Assembly: GCA_040386195.1 (NCBI GenBank)
Contig: JAZKFV010000001.1
Span: 23,011-87,010, forward strand
Direction: 5' to 3'
Length of the DNA: 64,000 nucleotides
Origin: JAJTCH01 sp040386195
Lineage (GTDB): Bacteria; Pseudomonadota; Alphaproteobacteria; Rickettsiales; UBA1997
Below, piece by piece: positions 32,952-42,837 of this stretch. The translations under genes and the position numbers were made by a program. The first letter of the stretch is position 1. Every line of letters begins with the position of its first letter. Below the pieces are notes generated by a model, which saw nothing but the letters and a program-made list of their open reading frames with translations, ran no database searches and was not told the origin of the DNA.

Positions 32952-35900
32952 TTAGGAGCGAAATAAATCTGGATTTTTTTCTGATTTATCTTGCAATTTT
33001 GTTGTAGAATCAACCCCCGCAGAAGTTGGTGAAGATTTGGGTTTTATCATTGATTTAATTTTTGCAGCCACCTCTTCTCGATTAACATTCTCCAAAACAA
33101 TATAAGTTTTATCACCAATTTCTTTGGCAACAAAATCTAGTTTATATTTTGCTGACAAGGTTTTGGCATATTGTTCTACACTTGAAGTTGCCTCCACTTC
33201 CAAAACTGCATCCACCAAATTATCATTAGGATCATCTCTAAATGCCGGTTTAAATCTTTTGCCGGTAATGTCGTTCAACATTAAAACGTTTGGTTGAGAT
33301 TGTTCAATTATTTGATAAGATAATTCTGGTTTTTTTGATGTTGGATTTAATTTTTCTAAATATTTTTCAGCTCTTTGTCGATCTTCAAGCTTTACAGCAA
33401 CATTTAATAAGCTTGATATTAAATCAGGCATAAATTGCGGCGCAAATTCTTTATATTCCGATTCAGACTCTTCAGCTTTCTTAAGGGCAGATTCATAAAA
33501 TTCTAATGCTAGTGGAAAATTATTTTGTTTAAATTTTTCAGCACCCTGACTAATCAAGGAAGTAACCCGGGCAGTTAATTTAGAATATGCAGAAATTTGA
33601 GTTTGATCTTGCTGACTTAAAACCTCTCTTGCTTTTATTAATCTCTCTTCTAAGCCACTTTCAATGTTAAGGGAAATATAAAAATTTAGCAGCTCATTAA
33701 GTCTTTCAATTTCAAATTCTGCGTCAATTAATGTCCGCGCATCTTGAAATTTTTGCCTTACTTGCGGGCTAACTTCAATGTGCTTCATTGAATTTTTTGC
33801 GTGATATATGTGGGTAAATAAAGGTGAACTTTCTCGATGAGGTATTTCTTCGATAAGCGACTCTAATTCTTGGAATAATTCTTCAGCATATAAAGGATGA
33901 TAAGGATCTGGGCTGTAATTTAGTGATTCAATCAAGGTTGATAAACACATCGCGTAACGCTCTTTGATTTTGGAATCTTTTTGATCAATTTGGCGATAGA
34001 TCTCTTTTGCTTCCCACAAACATCCAATTTTAAGAGCAATATTTTCAAATACTTTTTTTGAATTCGCACTCAAATCTACTCCCATCAAATCTCTATGATA
34101 AGCAGCGCCTACATTGTATAAATATAACGCAATATTTTTTGCAGGTGCGTCAGGAAATCTTTTTATTATTTCTAATGCTTTTTGATAATTTTCCAGCGCT
34201 CCGTCAAAATCTTCTAAATAGCTACAAGTGCTGGCAAGATTATTATAAGCTCCAGCAACGAAGGGCAAATATTCAGCAACTTGCTGACCAAAAAAACCAT
34301 CGGCAAGTTTTAAAAATTGCCGCAAATAAGAAGCTTTTAACTGATAAAAATTATTGGAAGATTCTTTATCACCAGCATCCAACTCTTGTTGAGCAATGTC
34401 TCCAAGCAATTTACTAATTCCAAAAATTGCTTGCAAAGGCGTAAAATAATAATCCCTAAATTCCTGCAGGGTTAAATTTCTTAAATCAACTTCAGCTACA
34501 GATTTGTGGCGCATTTCAGCTGAGGCAAGCATTTGTTCAAAACGTTCAAAAGCGCGATCATATCTTTTTAAATCACAATAAGACTGACCTTCTTCAAAAA
34601 GAGATTGAGTTGTTGGTGCTTGTGCAACTTTGAGCAATTTACTCAAAGCCTCAATTTCAACCAAGCTGGGCAAGGATCTTCTATAAATCGTTTGGCTAAT
34701 ATCTGGTTTTGTTGGGGCAAAAACGCGATGAATTAAAGCATTACGATCTTGAGCAGTTTGATAAAGATCATCTTCTAATTGCCAGGTTGGATATTCTGCT
34801 AAAAATTTATGATCTTCATTAGCCTCAAGAATCATTCGTGCCGCTTCTCCTAAAATTCCAAATGAGTGTTGGATAGCGCTTAATTTACGCTTTTTTTCAT
34901 CGTCAGTTTGAGCTTTGACTGCTAAAATTTCAGCCAGTCTTTTTGATTCCGAAATATAATCTTGGCAATATCTCTCAAAAACTTTCTGATCGGTAATTTT
35001 CAATTGTGGCTCTTCATCGTCCTTATCATCATTTTTGCTTGACGCTTTTTGCTCACTAGATTTTTTTTGGTAATAAAGTTTTATCGCTTCTTTGTCATTT
35101 GGATGAGGAAAATTATTTTTGTAGTTTTCAGGAATATTTTGATAAAGTGCATCATATTTTTGATATAATTCCGCTAAATCATCCTGAGATTTTTTAACTG
35201 CTGCTTGAGTCGGGAACTTGTCTTGAAGTGATTTAATTATTTGCATTAAAGCAATCGCTTCCGGATTTTTCTTAGATTTATTTTGCCTATTCGACATCTT
35301 AAAATCCTGAATAGCAGCCAAATCTTCACCAGATGGAAAAGAAAAATTCTTTTTATCTTCTTCTGAAACTTCCGCCAAAGCAGATTGATATTCGGTTGGA
35401 TCAAAAACATTATTTGAATCCATTTTCTCTATTTGAGATAATTTAATACCAATTTTGTTCAAGCAACCTTTTAGTTCAGACTCAACAGGATTTTTTCCTT
35501 TTAAGCAATCTGACAAATCCTTTAAAATTTTTTCTTTTTTTTCTAAAGGTTTTTTTAATAAATCTTGCTGTTCTGGCAAAGTTTTGGCTTGCTCGATTCC
35601 ATCTTTGATGAATTTCAAATTTTTAATTAAATCAGGAATCTCTTTGAGAAACTTATCAAACTCACTATAATCTTTGGCAAAATTATTTTTTATTCCTTCA
35701 ACAAAAATATTCAAATGAGCGCCACCAATAGTTTTGATGTAATTTCTGATATAATTAAAATTCTTAAACATAGTTTCCTGCTCGCCCTTGGGAACCACAT
35801 ATCTAACGCCGCGCGATATTTCACCAAGATCAACTAACATTCGGGCGAAATAATAACGATCCAATCGAGAATTTTTCCAAGCAAATTTTTTATCTTTGAG

Positions 35901-36536
35901 CTCCTCTAATGCCGCAATCATTTTCTCCAAACATAAAGGAAGATAAAAGCTGGCAATAAAAGTTGTGGCAGCGCCATCAATTTTTAGACCTGATTCAGGC
36001 TTGGTTTTTGTTGGGCTAATCTGGACAATTTCTTGCCAAACGGTTTGATCTAGGTCTGTTATTTTTTCGATCCGCTCTTTTTCTGCGCTCGTTAAAATAT
36101 AATCAATATTTCCAACCAAACTTTGTAGATCAGCAATAATTTCGCTGCGAGAATTTTGTAATAAAGTTAAATTTGCTTCCTTAGTTAAATCTAAAAACTC
36201 TAAACGCTCTAAGATATTCAAATCCAATATATTGCTTGCGCCAGCAACTTGCGAAGAATATCGATTGCGAATCGATCCTTTGTGTTTTTGCCTAATATCA
36301 AATTTTTTAGCTAAATCTCCTAACTCAATCAAAGCCTGACCAAGCTCTTGGTTGTCAGTAATTTTATCAAGCAAAACCAGTTTTTTGCGCAGCTCTAACA
36401 AATTCTTTACATCATTTAAAAAATTTTCTTCCTCACTTGGTTTTGGCTTGGCTTGCTTCTGTTCTTTTTGAGCTCTTTTTTCAAGAAGAGATTTTGTTTC
36501 TGGATCTTTTGGAATGTTTATAGTTTTTCTTCTCAT
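32952..36536 (-). CDS. Large TPR protein with HEPN/HepT-like segments
   Basis: A 1194-residue cytoplasmic protein. An N-terminal basic region is followed by helical segments. Around residues 205-275 is LVDLGEISRGVRYVV...IRNYIKTIGGAH, and around 550-605 FGILGEAARMI...RNALIHRVF: both recall HepT/DUF86 HEPN domains (GEAa followed by RNxxIH). From about 650 to 1060 there are TPR motifs, clearest at YLPFVAGAYNNLASTCSYLEDFDGALENYQKALEI and FKQNNFPLALEFYESALKKAE. A small C-terminal domain (about 1085-1165) follows. It starts 6 bases after the TolA-like gene and is likely cotranscribed. The HEPN reading is inference; the second copy has the better motif. Confidence 0.65.
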   Translation of the reverse strand: MRRKTINIPKDPETKSLLEKRAQKEQKQAKPKPSEEENFLNDVKNLLELRKKLVLLDKITDNQELGQALIELGDLAKKFDIRQKHKGSIRNRYSSQVAGASNILDLNILERLEFLDLTKEANLTLLQNSRSEIIADLQSLVGNIDYILTSAEKERIEKITDLDQTVWQEIVQISPTKTKPESGLKIDGAATTFIASFYLPLCLEKMIAALEELKDKKFAWKNSRLDRYYFARMLVDLGEISRGVRYVVPKGEQETMFKNFNYIRNYIKTIGGAHLNIFVEGIKNNFAKDYSEFDKFLKEIPDLIKNLKFIKDGIEQAKTLPEQQDLLKKPLEKKEKILKDLSDCLKGKNPVESELKGCLNKIGIKLSQIEKMDSNNVFDPTEYQSALAEVSEEDKKNFSFPSGEDLAAIQDFKMSNRQNKSKKNPEAIALMQIIKSLQDKFPTQAAVKKSQDDLAELYQKYDALYQNIPENYKNNFPHPNDKEAIKLYYQKKSSEQKASSKNDDKDDEEPQLKITDQKVFERYCQDYISESKRLAEILAVKAQTDDEKKRKLSAIQHSFGILGEAARMILEANEDHKFLAEYPTWQLEDDLYQTAQDRNALIHRVFAPTKPDISQTIYRRSLPSLVEIEALSKLLKVAQAPTTQSLFEEGQSYCDLKRYDRAFERFEQMLASAEMRHKSVAEVDLRNLTLQEFRDYYFTPLQAIFGISKLLGDIAQQELDAGDKESSNNFYQLKASYLRQFLKLADGFFGQQVAEYLPFVAGAYNNLASTCSYLEDFDGALENYQKALEIIKRFPDAPAKNIALYLYNVGAAYHRDLMGVDLSANSKKVFENIALKIGCLWEAKEIYRQIDQKDSKIKERYAMCLSTLIESLNYSPDPYHPLYAEELFQELESLIEEIPHRESSPLFTHIYHAKNSMKHIEVSPQVRQKFQDARTLIDAEFEIERLNELLNFYISLNIESGLEERLIKAREVLSQQDQTQISAYSKLTARVTSLISQGAEKFKQNNFPLALEFYESALKKAEESESEYKEFAPQFMPDLISSLLNVAVKLEDRQRAEKYLEKLNPTSKKPELSYQIIEQSQPNVLMLNDITGKRFKPAFRDDPNDNLVDAVLEVEATSSVEQYAKTLSAKYKLDFVAKEIGDKTYIVLENVNREEVAAKIKSMIKPKSSPTSAGVDSTTKLQDKSEKNPDLFRS

Positions 36537-36542
36537 AAATTT

Positions 36543-37478
36543 TTATTCTCCATCAAATTGCAAATCAATTTCTTTCCAAACATCATATTTATCCTGCGGC
36601 AGGTTTCTAATTGGGCTGCAGAGTTTTAAAGATTGTATCACCACATCAACTGCTTGGTGAAAATTAACTTCTTTTGGATCGGTGTATTTTTGAAAATCTT
36701 TGATAATCACTTCAGATAAATCAATAAAGCCATCTTCGCCAACCACAATATGCGCGTTGATAACGGTTTTATTTTTTGATCCGGATAAATCGAGCGCTTT
36801 TTTATAGCAGCGTTTGATTTGGCTTTGAATATTGAACTTCTCGCGCGCCAATAAATCCAAGCTTTCAATGGTATTTTCAGTGAATGAATATTGATTTAAC
36901 TCACTTTCCTCAACATCTTCTTCATCTTCTTCAGCTGGCGTTTGGGCGGCTGGTTTTTCTTCAACTTTTTTATCAGCTGGTTCTTTTTTAACTTCTTCTT
37001 TCACTTCCGGCTTTTTCTTTTCCTCTTTAGGTTTTTCGGGTTCTTGTTTGGCGTCGGGTTTTTTATTGGGTTCTTTCACTTTATTAGCTTCAGTTTTAGC
37101 TTCTTTTTCCTTCGGCTTAGTTTGTTTTGGTGGCGCTTTGGCTTGTTCTTTTTTGGCTTCAGCCTTTGGTTTTGGCAGTGGTTTTTCCGGTTGCGGTTTA
37201 GGTTTAGATTTCTTTTTTATCGGCTTTTCTTCTGGCGCTTTAGGAGTTGGTTTAATTTGAGGCGGAAGAACTTCTTTAGGAGCTTGAGCTGGAGCTGGCG
37301 TTTGCACCGCTTTGATTGCCTGATTAACATTATCAGAATTTCCGGCTTTGACCACAAAGCTAATGGCAATTTTGCTAGTCTTTTCAACTTCTGGCGGCGG
37401 GCTAAAATTAAAGCTGAAATAAACTAGAAGAATGAGAATTGAATGAAGAAATAGCGAATAAAGAATATTGCGAATCAT
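36543..37478 (-). CDS. TolA/TonB-like envelope protein
   Basis: A 311-residue protein with one N-terminal inner-membrane helix (residues about 8-25), a long Pro/Lys/Glu-rich periplasm-spanning region (about 60-200) and a compact C-terminal domain (VINAHIVVGEDGFIDLSEVII...). This is the TolA architecture: energy from the TolQR motor is passed to the outer membrane. It overlaps the tolR stop by four bases (ATGA), so the two are translationally coupled. The low-complexity centre could vary in length. Confidence 0.8.
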   Translation of the reverse strand: MIRNILYSLFLHSILILLVYFSFNFSPPPEVEKTSKIAISFVVKAGNSDNVNQAIKAVQTPAPAQAPKEVLPPQIKPTPKAPEEKPIKKKSKPKPQPEKPLPKPKAEAKKEQAKAPPKQTKPKEKEAKTEANKVKEPNKKPDAKQEPEKPKEEKKKPEVKEEVKKEPADKKVEEKPAAQTPAEEDEEDVEESELNQYSFTENTIESLDLLAREKFNIQSQIKRCYKKALDLSGSKNKTVINAHIVVGEDGFIDLSEVIIKDFQKYTDPKEVNFHQAVDVVIQSLKLCSPIRNLPQDKYDVWKEIDLQFDGE

Positions 37479-37900
37479 GTTCCAGAAAGTTCAGTAACCA
37501 AAACAACTTGGGTGAAACCGGCGGAATTAATGGTTTTCACCGCTTCCATAACTCGACCATAATCTATTTTGCTATCAGCGCGCACAAAAATTTTGCTATC
37601 AATATTATTGTTGGTAAGCGCTAATAATTGCTCCGGCAAAGTTCGTAATTTGGTTGGCTCTTCCTGTAAATAAATCGTGCCATCATTTTTAATTGAAACT
37701 GCAATTGGCTCATCTCCAGATTGATTAGCATTGGCGGTGCCTTTGGGTAAATCAAGTTCAATGCTGCCCGTCATCATTGGCGCGGCGACCATAAAAATAA
37801 TCAACAACACCAAAAGCACATCAACAAACGGTGTGATGTTAATGTCCGACATCGCCGCTCTTCTTTTGCGAGAATTTTTGTTTTGAGTGCTAAAGGCCAT
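37475..37900 (-). CDS. tolR: TolR (ExbD/TolR family biopolymer transport protein)
   Basis: A 141-residue inner-membrane protein. The cytoplasmic basic N-terminus is followed by INITPFVDVLLVLLIIFMVAAPM, containing the conserved membrane Asp, then LDLPKG and a periplasmic domain ending KTINSAGFTQVVLVTE. Together with TolQ it forms the proton-driven motor of the Tol-Pal system. No tolQ gene lies upstream; the next gene upstream is lolA, so the usual tolQRAB order is broken here. Confidence 0.88.
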   Translation of the reverse strand: MAFSTQNKNSRKRRAAMSDINITPFVDVLLVLLIIFMVAAPMMTGSIELDLPKGTANANQSGDEPIAVSIKNDGTIYLQEEPTKLRTLPEQLLALTNNNIDSKIFVRADSKIDYGRVMEAVKTINSAGFTQVVLVTELSGT

Positions 37901-37904
37901 GTGT

Positions 37905-37990
37905 TTAATGATTAGTGATTAATGGTTAATTATTAATGGTTAATGACGATATTTTAACACCTTTCATTAATCATTAACCATTAATCATTA
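37905..37990. repeat. Palindromic AT repeat, family C (ATTAATCATTAACCATTAATCATTA)
   Basis: An inverted repeat with arms based on TAATGGTTAATNATTAATGG and CATTAATCATTAACCATTAATC, in the gap between lolA and tolR. A related element fills the spoT-rpoZ gap at 42276-42386. The two are a dispersed family. Confidence 0.75.
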
Positions 37991-37995
37991 TTTTC

Positions 37996-38613
37996 CTATT
38001 CCGGTAAATTTTTATTTTTGACGATAAACATTTTATCATCAATTGCCTCGTCAAATTTTACGGTAGTGAAAGATACTTTGGTGATTTCGTCTAAATCATT
38101 TTTTACTTCCATTTTTACAAATCTAAGGGGATTGGTTTTAAAAATTAAGGTAAAAGTTCCAGCTTCTTTTTTATTTTTTTTGACAATTCCAACGCGGATT
38201 GAATCAGCGGATTTTTCAAAATCAGTAATTTCAACATCTTTAGCAGCGAAAGAAAAATTCTTGCGAGTCAAAAATGAAGCGGGCGTGCTGTTGGTGGAAA
38301 GGTAAGAAGTTTCGTCTAATTCCAAATCGGTATAAGCCAAAACGCTGCCATTGGCAATGATGCGAACAGGAGTTGGTTTGTCATATTCAACGCGCATTTT
38401 TCCTGGTCTGGAGAGTAAAAATTTGCCGTTAGAAACCTCACCATTGCTGGCTTGTTGAGTGAAATTGGCGTTTAAAAATTTGATATTGTTTAAATAATTT
38501 TCAATCGAAGTTAGATCGGATTTATTTTGATTTAAAAAATCTTGATTGGTTTTGGCTAGTGATTGATTGATTCCAGCGCAGATTAGAAAAATGGTGAGTA
38601 AAAATTTAAACAT
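37996..38613 (-). CDS. lolA: Outer-membrane lipoprotein carrier LolA
   Basis: A 205-residue periplasmic chaperone that ferries lipoproteins from LolCDE to the outer membrane. I chose the ATG at 38613, which gives a proper signal peptide (FKFLLTIFLICAGINQSLA-K). Family features: YLNNIKFLNANFTQQ, GKFLLSRPGKMRVEYDKP, IIANGSVLAYTDLELDE. Length is normal. Confidence 0.88.
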   Translation of the reverse strand: MFKFLLTIFLICAGINQSLAKTNQDFLNQNKSDLTSIENYLNNIKFLNANFTQQASNGEVSNGKFLLSRPGKMRVEYDKPTPVRIIANGSVLAYTDLELDETSYLSTNSTPASFLTRKNFSFAAKDVEITDFEKSADSIRVGIVKKNKKEAGTFTLIFKTNPLRFVKMEVKNDLDEITKVSFTTVKFDEAIDDKMFIVKNKNLPE

Positions 38614-38673
38614 AATTTTGTAAATGAGATGATTGTGTTTGAGAGCCCCTTTACTATAAAACAAAAAACAAAA

Positions 38674-38704
38674 AAGGAGAGGCTTTTTTGCAAAACCTCT
38701 CCTT
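38674..38704. terminator. Rho-independent terminator
   Basis: Nine-base perfect arms AAGGAGAGG/CCTCTCCTT enclose a T/A-rich loop, with T-rich flanks on both strands. On the minus strand it ends the symporter transcript 30 bases past its stop codon and separates it from lolA. Confidence 0.85.
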
Positions 38705-38734
38705 ATTTTTTTAACCTAAGATTAATTAGAAAAT

Positions 38735-39949
38735 TTAATTATCCGCATAATAAACTTTTTCATCCATCATACCTTCGCTGCGATCAACCAAAACAGTTAC
38801 TGCTGCATCGCCAGTAATATTCACGGTAGTTCTGATCATATCTAAGATTCTGTCCACTCCAAGAATAATGCCGATTCCATCAAGAGGAAGACCAACTGAT
38901 CCTAAAACCATGCCCATAAAAATAATTGAACCGCTAGGAATTCCAGCTGCGCCAATTGAACCTAATGTGCAAGTTAGCATCAACATTAAATATTGGCTAA
39001 ATTCTAAATGAATTCCATAAGCTTGAGCAAAAAACACTGCGCAAATACCTAAATAAATTGCAGTTCCGTCCATATTAATTGATGAGCCGAGTGGTAAAAT
39101 GAAATTGGCGTTAGCTTCCGAAACGCCCATTCTTTTATGAACGTGAGTGACGGCGGTTCCAAGTGCGGCTTTGCTACTACTGGTTGCAAAAGCAATTGAT
39201 TGAGCAGTGGTCATTTTTTTGAAAAATGGAATTGGTGATAATTTTCCAAAAACCAAAAGCATTACTCCAAATAATAAATATTGCAAAACGCAAGCGCCAA
39301 TAACAATGGCAACTAGCTTTCCTAAAGATTCCAAAACATCCATACCTTGAGTTCCAACCATCCAAGAAATAAATCCGAAGACACCAATTGGAGCTAAAAG
39401 AACAATTATTTCAATCATTTTGAACATTACCAAGCTGGCGCTGTGAATAATTTCTTTAACAGGTTTGGCTTTGCTGCCAATCATATTAATGACTACGCCG
39501 GCAAAAATTGAGAAAACAATGATTTGTAAAAAGTTATCGCTAGAAAATGCTTTGAAAATGTTAGTTGGTATAAGACCAAGTAAGAATTCTTGCACTGTTG
39601 GCGCATCTTTATGTTCAACTGCAACCTTAGCAATGTCGTTTAAATTAACGCCAACACCAGGTTCAAAAATTGTGCTCACGGTCAGACCAATTGCAACTGC
39701 AAAAGTTGCGGTGGCGATATAGATTAAAAATCCTTTAATACCAACTCTAGTTGCTGAGTGACCAGCATCCATAGAAGTTATGCCATCAAGCAACGCAAAA
39801 AATATCAAAGGCACAATCACCATTTTGATCAGATCAATAAAAACAGTGCCAAGAATTTTGAAAGATTCCGCCTGATTGGGAAAAAGAAAGCCGGCGATAA
39901 CGCCTAAAATCAAGCCAATAATAACTTGTTGCCATAGTTTTAACTTCAT
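38735..39949 (-). CDS. Dicarboxylate/amino acid:cation symporter (DAACS family)
   Basis: A 404-residue membrane transporter taking up dicarboxylates or acidic amino acids with H+ or Na+. Family signatures are intact: VIVPLIFFALLDGI, the serine-rich hairpin AFATSSSKAALGTAV, the NMDGTA motif in ILPLGSSINMDGTAIY, and the helix-8 region with DRILDMIRTTVNITGDAAVTVLV. The second last motif with Asp and Asn favours a GltP/DctA-type carrier; substrate is not decided. Monocistronic, with a strong terminator. Confidence 0.9.
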   Translation of the reverse strand: MKLKLWQQVIIGLILGVIAGFLFPNQAESFKILGTVFIDLIKMVIVPLIFFALLDGITSMDAGHSATRVGIKGFLIYIATATFAVAIGLTVSTIFEPGVGVNLNDIAKVAVEHKDAPTVQEFLLGLIPTNIFKAFSSDNFLQIIVFSIFAGVVINMIGSKAKPVKEIIHSASLVMFKMIEIIVLLAPIGVFGFISWMVGTQGMDVLESLGKLVAIVIGACVLQYLLFGVMLLVFGKLSPIPFFKKMTTAQSIAFATSSSKAALGTAVTHVHKRMGVSEANANFILPLGSSINMDGTAIYLGICAVFFAQAYGIHLEFSQYLMLMLTCTLGSIGAAGIPSGSIIFMGMVLGSVGLPLDGIGIILGVDRILDMIRTTVNITGDAAVTVLVDRSEGMMDEKVYYADN

Positions 39950-40111
39950 TTTAATCCTTTAAATTTGTTTGATGCTTAAGATTTAAGCGGGGTAGAAAAT
40001 TTGTTTTCTTTGACTCGTCGGCTTTTTGAATTGAAAAAATAAAAAGCTAAGCAAAAGTAAGAAAGGAAGCATCCTATAAATCGAAAATTCAAATGTCAAA
40101 TATAAGTTCTT

Positions 40112-42274
40112 TTAGCCATCAAAACGATTAACCTCAACAATCTTTTTCGACATTCGCAGGATCGACATTATCTCTTCTAGATGCTCGGTATTCTTGACTC
40201 CCATATCAATTACCACTTCAAAAAAATCACTGGAGCGATTGTTAATTTTAATGTTAGTTATGTTAATTTTTTTGCGAGCAATAATGCTACTCACATCCGC
40301 CAAACTTCCGGAAGTGTTGTGCATAACCACCATAATTCTGCTTGGATATAAATCTCCATCATCGTTAGATTTCCAACAAACATCGAGCAATCTTTGTGGA
40401 TTCAGCGCAATTGCTTTTAAATTGTGACAAGTGCGATTGTGAATAGTAACTCCAGTTCCAGTATTGATCACGCCAGCAATATCATCGCCAGGAATTGGAT
40501 GGCAACAGCCGGCAAAATGCATTGCCATTCCCGAAACCAAACCTTCAATTGGCAAAGAATGTTTGCTGGGAACTTTTTTAAACCAATCATCTTTATTAAC
40601 TTTTTCTTTCTTATCTTCTTTTTTGAGCTTCTTCTGATTTTCATCTTGATATTCTGGATAGACCGCTTTGAGCACTTCGTTTCTAGCTACTAAACCTTCA
40701 GCAACAAAAACATAAAGATCATTCAAAGTTTTTTTGTTGAAGTTTTTTAAAACACCTTCCAATAATTTATCGTTAATTTCTAAATTGCGCGCCGCAAAAA
40801 ATTTATACAAAATTGCTTTGCCTAAAATTACATATTCCGCCGATTTTTCATTTCTGATAAAATGTTTAATCGCCACTTTAGCTTTAGAAGTGACCACAAA
40901 TTGTAGCCAACTTGATGATGGCTTGCTATTTTTATTAGTGATAATTTCAACTTGATCACCGTTATCAAGCTTTTGTCTTAAAGGCGCAATCACGCTATTA
41001 ACTTTGGCGCTAACACATTTATTGCCAATTTGAGAATGCACCGCATAAGCAAAATCAATAATTGTGGCGCCAACTGGCAAATTAAAAATATCACCTCCCG
41101 GTGTAAAACAGAAAACTTGGTCTTTATGCATTTGAATTTTGTGATCACGCAAAACCTCAGAAGCGTCATCCATCTGTTCAAATAAACCAATCAATTCTCT
41201 AATCCATTTATATTGTTCATTCTCATTATTGATTTTAATTTTTTCTTTATAACCCCAATGCGCGGCAACACCAAGCTCGGCGATTTGGTGCATTTCTTTG
41301 GTACGAATTTGAATTTCAATTTTTTTATTTTGCGGGCCTAAAACTGAAAGATGAATTGAGCGATAACCATTTTCTTTAGGAGTGCTGATATAATCTTTGA
41401 AACTACCGGGAATCATATTGTAGTTGGAATTGATCACGCCTAAAACTGCATAACAATCACCAATATTTTCAACCACAATACGAAACGCCATAATATCGTG
41501 CAAATGGCTAAAGCCAACGTTTTGGCTTTTCATCTTATTCCAAATTGAATAAGGCTTTTTCTCGCGACCGGAAATTTCGAATTTGATTTTGCTATTGGTG
41601 ATTTTCTCTTTTAGATCGGTGATAATTTTATCAATAACATCTTTTTTGGATTCCTTTAACTCAGCTAATTTGCCAATAATATAATCCCGCGCTTCAGGAT
41701 TTACTTGAGCAAAAGATAATTCCTGCAATTCATCACGAATTTTATACATTCCAATTCTGGCCGCCAAAGGCGCATAAATTGCCAAACTTTCAGTGGCAAT
41801 TCTCACTCTTTTTTCTTCAGATTTTATAAAATCAATAGTTTGCATATTATGCAATCGATCCGCCAATTTGACTAGCAAAACCCGAATGTCTTGCGACATT
41901 GCCATCAATAATTTGCGGAAATTTTCAGCAGCTTTTTGATTAGAAGATAAAGATTCAATCTTGCTGAGTTTAGTCACACCATCAACCAAATTAGCAATAT
42001 CTTCGCCAAATTTTTTTTCAATAAATTCTAAACTAACTCCAGTATCTTCAACCACATCATGCAAAAGCGCAGTGATGATTGAAGTTGCATCAAGGTGATA
42101 ATCAATAAGAATTTGGGCAACAGCTAATGGATGAGAAAAATAAGGTTCGCCCGAAGAGCGAAATTGGGAAGAATGGGATTCAAAAGAGAGATTATAAGCA
42201 TCTAAAACCAACTGTTCATCAAAATTGGTATGATATTTTTTAATTTTTTCTACCAATTCATGACCAGAAATCAT
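40112..42274 (-). CDS. spoT: Bifunctional (p)ppGpp synthetase/hydrolase (RelA/SpoT homologue)
   Basis: A 720-residue stringent-response enzyme. The hydrolase HD domain has His48 (YFSHPLA) and His72-Asp73 (LLHDVVEDT). The synthetase domain follows, with REKKPYSIWNKM near 232 and the RSIHLSVLGP region. The TGS domain (about 380-440, VFCFTPGGDIFNLPVGATI) and a C-terminal ACT domain (about 645-720) complete the long RSH architecture. With both catalytic motifs present it should make and degrade (p)ppGpp. It follows rpoZ on the same strand, as in many proteobacteria. Confidence 0.95.
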   Translation of the reverse strand: MISGHELVEKIKKYHTNFDEQLVLDAYNLSFESHSSQFRSSGEPYFSHPLAVAQILIDYHLDATSIITALLHDVVEDTGVSLEFIEKKFGEDIANLVDGVTKLSKIESLSSNQKAAENFRKLLMAMSQDIRVLLVKLADRLHNMQTIDFIKSEEKRVRIATESLAIYAPLAARIGMYKIRDELQELSFAQVNPEARDYIIGKLAELKESKKDVIDKIITDLKEKITNSKIKFEISGREKKPYSIWNKMKSQNVGFSHLHDIMAFRIVVENIGDCYAVLGVINSNYNMIPGSFKDYISTPKENGYRSIHLSVLGPQNKKIEIQIRTKEMHQIAELGVAAHWGYKEKIKINNENEQYKWIRELIGLFEQMDDASEVLRDHKIQMHKDQVFCFTPGGDIFNLPVGATIIDFAYAVHSQIGNKCVSAKVNSVIAPLRQKLDNGDQVEIITNKNSKPSSSWLQFVVTSKAKVAIKHFIRNEKSAEYVILGKAILYKFFAARNLEINDKLLEGVLKNFNKKTLNDLYVFVAEGLVARNEVLKAVYPEYQDENQKKLKKEDKKEKVNKDDWFKKVPSKHSLPIEGLVSGMAMHFAGCCHPIPGDDIAGVINTGTGVTIHNRTCHNLKAIALNPQRLLDVCWKSNDDGDLYPSRIMVVMHNTSGSLADVSSIIARKKINITNIKINNRSSDFFEVVIDMGVKNTEHLEEIMSILRMSKKIVEVNRFDG

Positions 42275-42275
42275 A

Positions 42276-42386
42276 ATGAAATAATGATTAATTATTAATG
42301 TTTAATGATTAATGAATTTATTTATTTACTTTAAAGAAATTTATAAATTCCTTCATTAATCATTAATAATTAACCATTAATCATTA
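42276..42386. repeat. Palindromic AT repeat, family C, second copy
   Basis: The gap between rpoZ and spoT consists of an inverted repeat with arms AATGATTAATTATTAATGTTTAATGATTAATGAA and TTCATTAATCATTAATAATTAACCATTAATCATT, related to 37905-37990. It could form a long hairpin in the rpoZ-spoT transcript. Confidence 0.75.
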
Positions 42387-42391
42387 TTTAT

Positions 42392-42742
42392 TTAGTCATC
42401 AACTTCAACGTTATCGTCAACAAATGTGTTGTCTTTAAGAACCATATTTTGGCTTTCAATTTCTTCAATGATAATTTCGTCAACTTCAGAATTAGCAACC
42501 AATTCACCATAATTGATGATGCCACGGTTTTTGATATTACGGACGATATTTTTACGGATATTATCCACATCAACAATTTTATCACCAATCTCACGAAGAG
42601 AAATTACCGCTGGTTTTTCTTTACGATCCAGGCTGGTAGCGGCGCCAGACAAAATGCTTTTAGCGCGATTGCTGGCAACTAAACAAAGCTCAAAACGATT
42701 AGGAACGACAACAACGCAATCTTCAACTGTGACTCTAGCCAT
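42392..42742 (-). CDS. rpoZ: RNA polymerase omega subunit
   Basis: A 116-residue subunit that aids assembly of RNA polymerase and contributes to the ppGpp site. The N-terminal core is typical: MARVTVEDCVVVVPNRFELCLVAS, then ILSGAATSLDRKEKPAVISLREI. The C-terminal 45 residues form an acidic extension. It is divergent from map with a 95-base gap, and upstream of spoT. Confidence 0.92.
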   Translation of the reverse strand: MARVTVEDCVVVVPNRFELCLVASNRAKSILSGAATSLDRKEKPAVISLREIGDKIVDVDNIRKNIVRNIKNRGIINYGELVANSEVDEIIIEEIESQNMVLKDNTFVDDNVEVDD

Positions 42743-42837
42743 AAAGTTTGTCCGAAAATTATTAATGGATTTTGAAAGGAAAGGCGAGTAAGTTAAACCA
42801 CCTTCGCCCGAAAATCAAGTTTTTTATTCAATTGCCA

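Noticed and set aside
36942..37427. A 161-codon Phe-rich plus-strand frame
   Set aside because: Antisense to the Lys/Glu/Pro-rich centre of the TolA-like gene, where AAA/GAA codons read as TTT/TTC.
42272..42390. A separate small gene between spoT and rpoZ
   Set aside because: The gap is an AT palindrome rich in stops; no frame with a start and ribosome-binding site was found.
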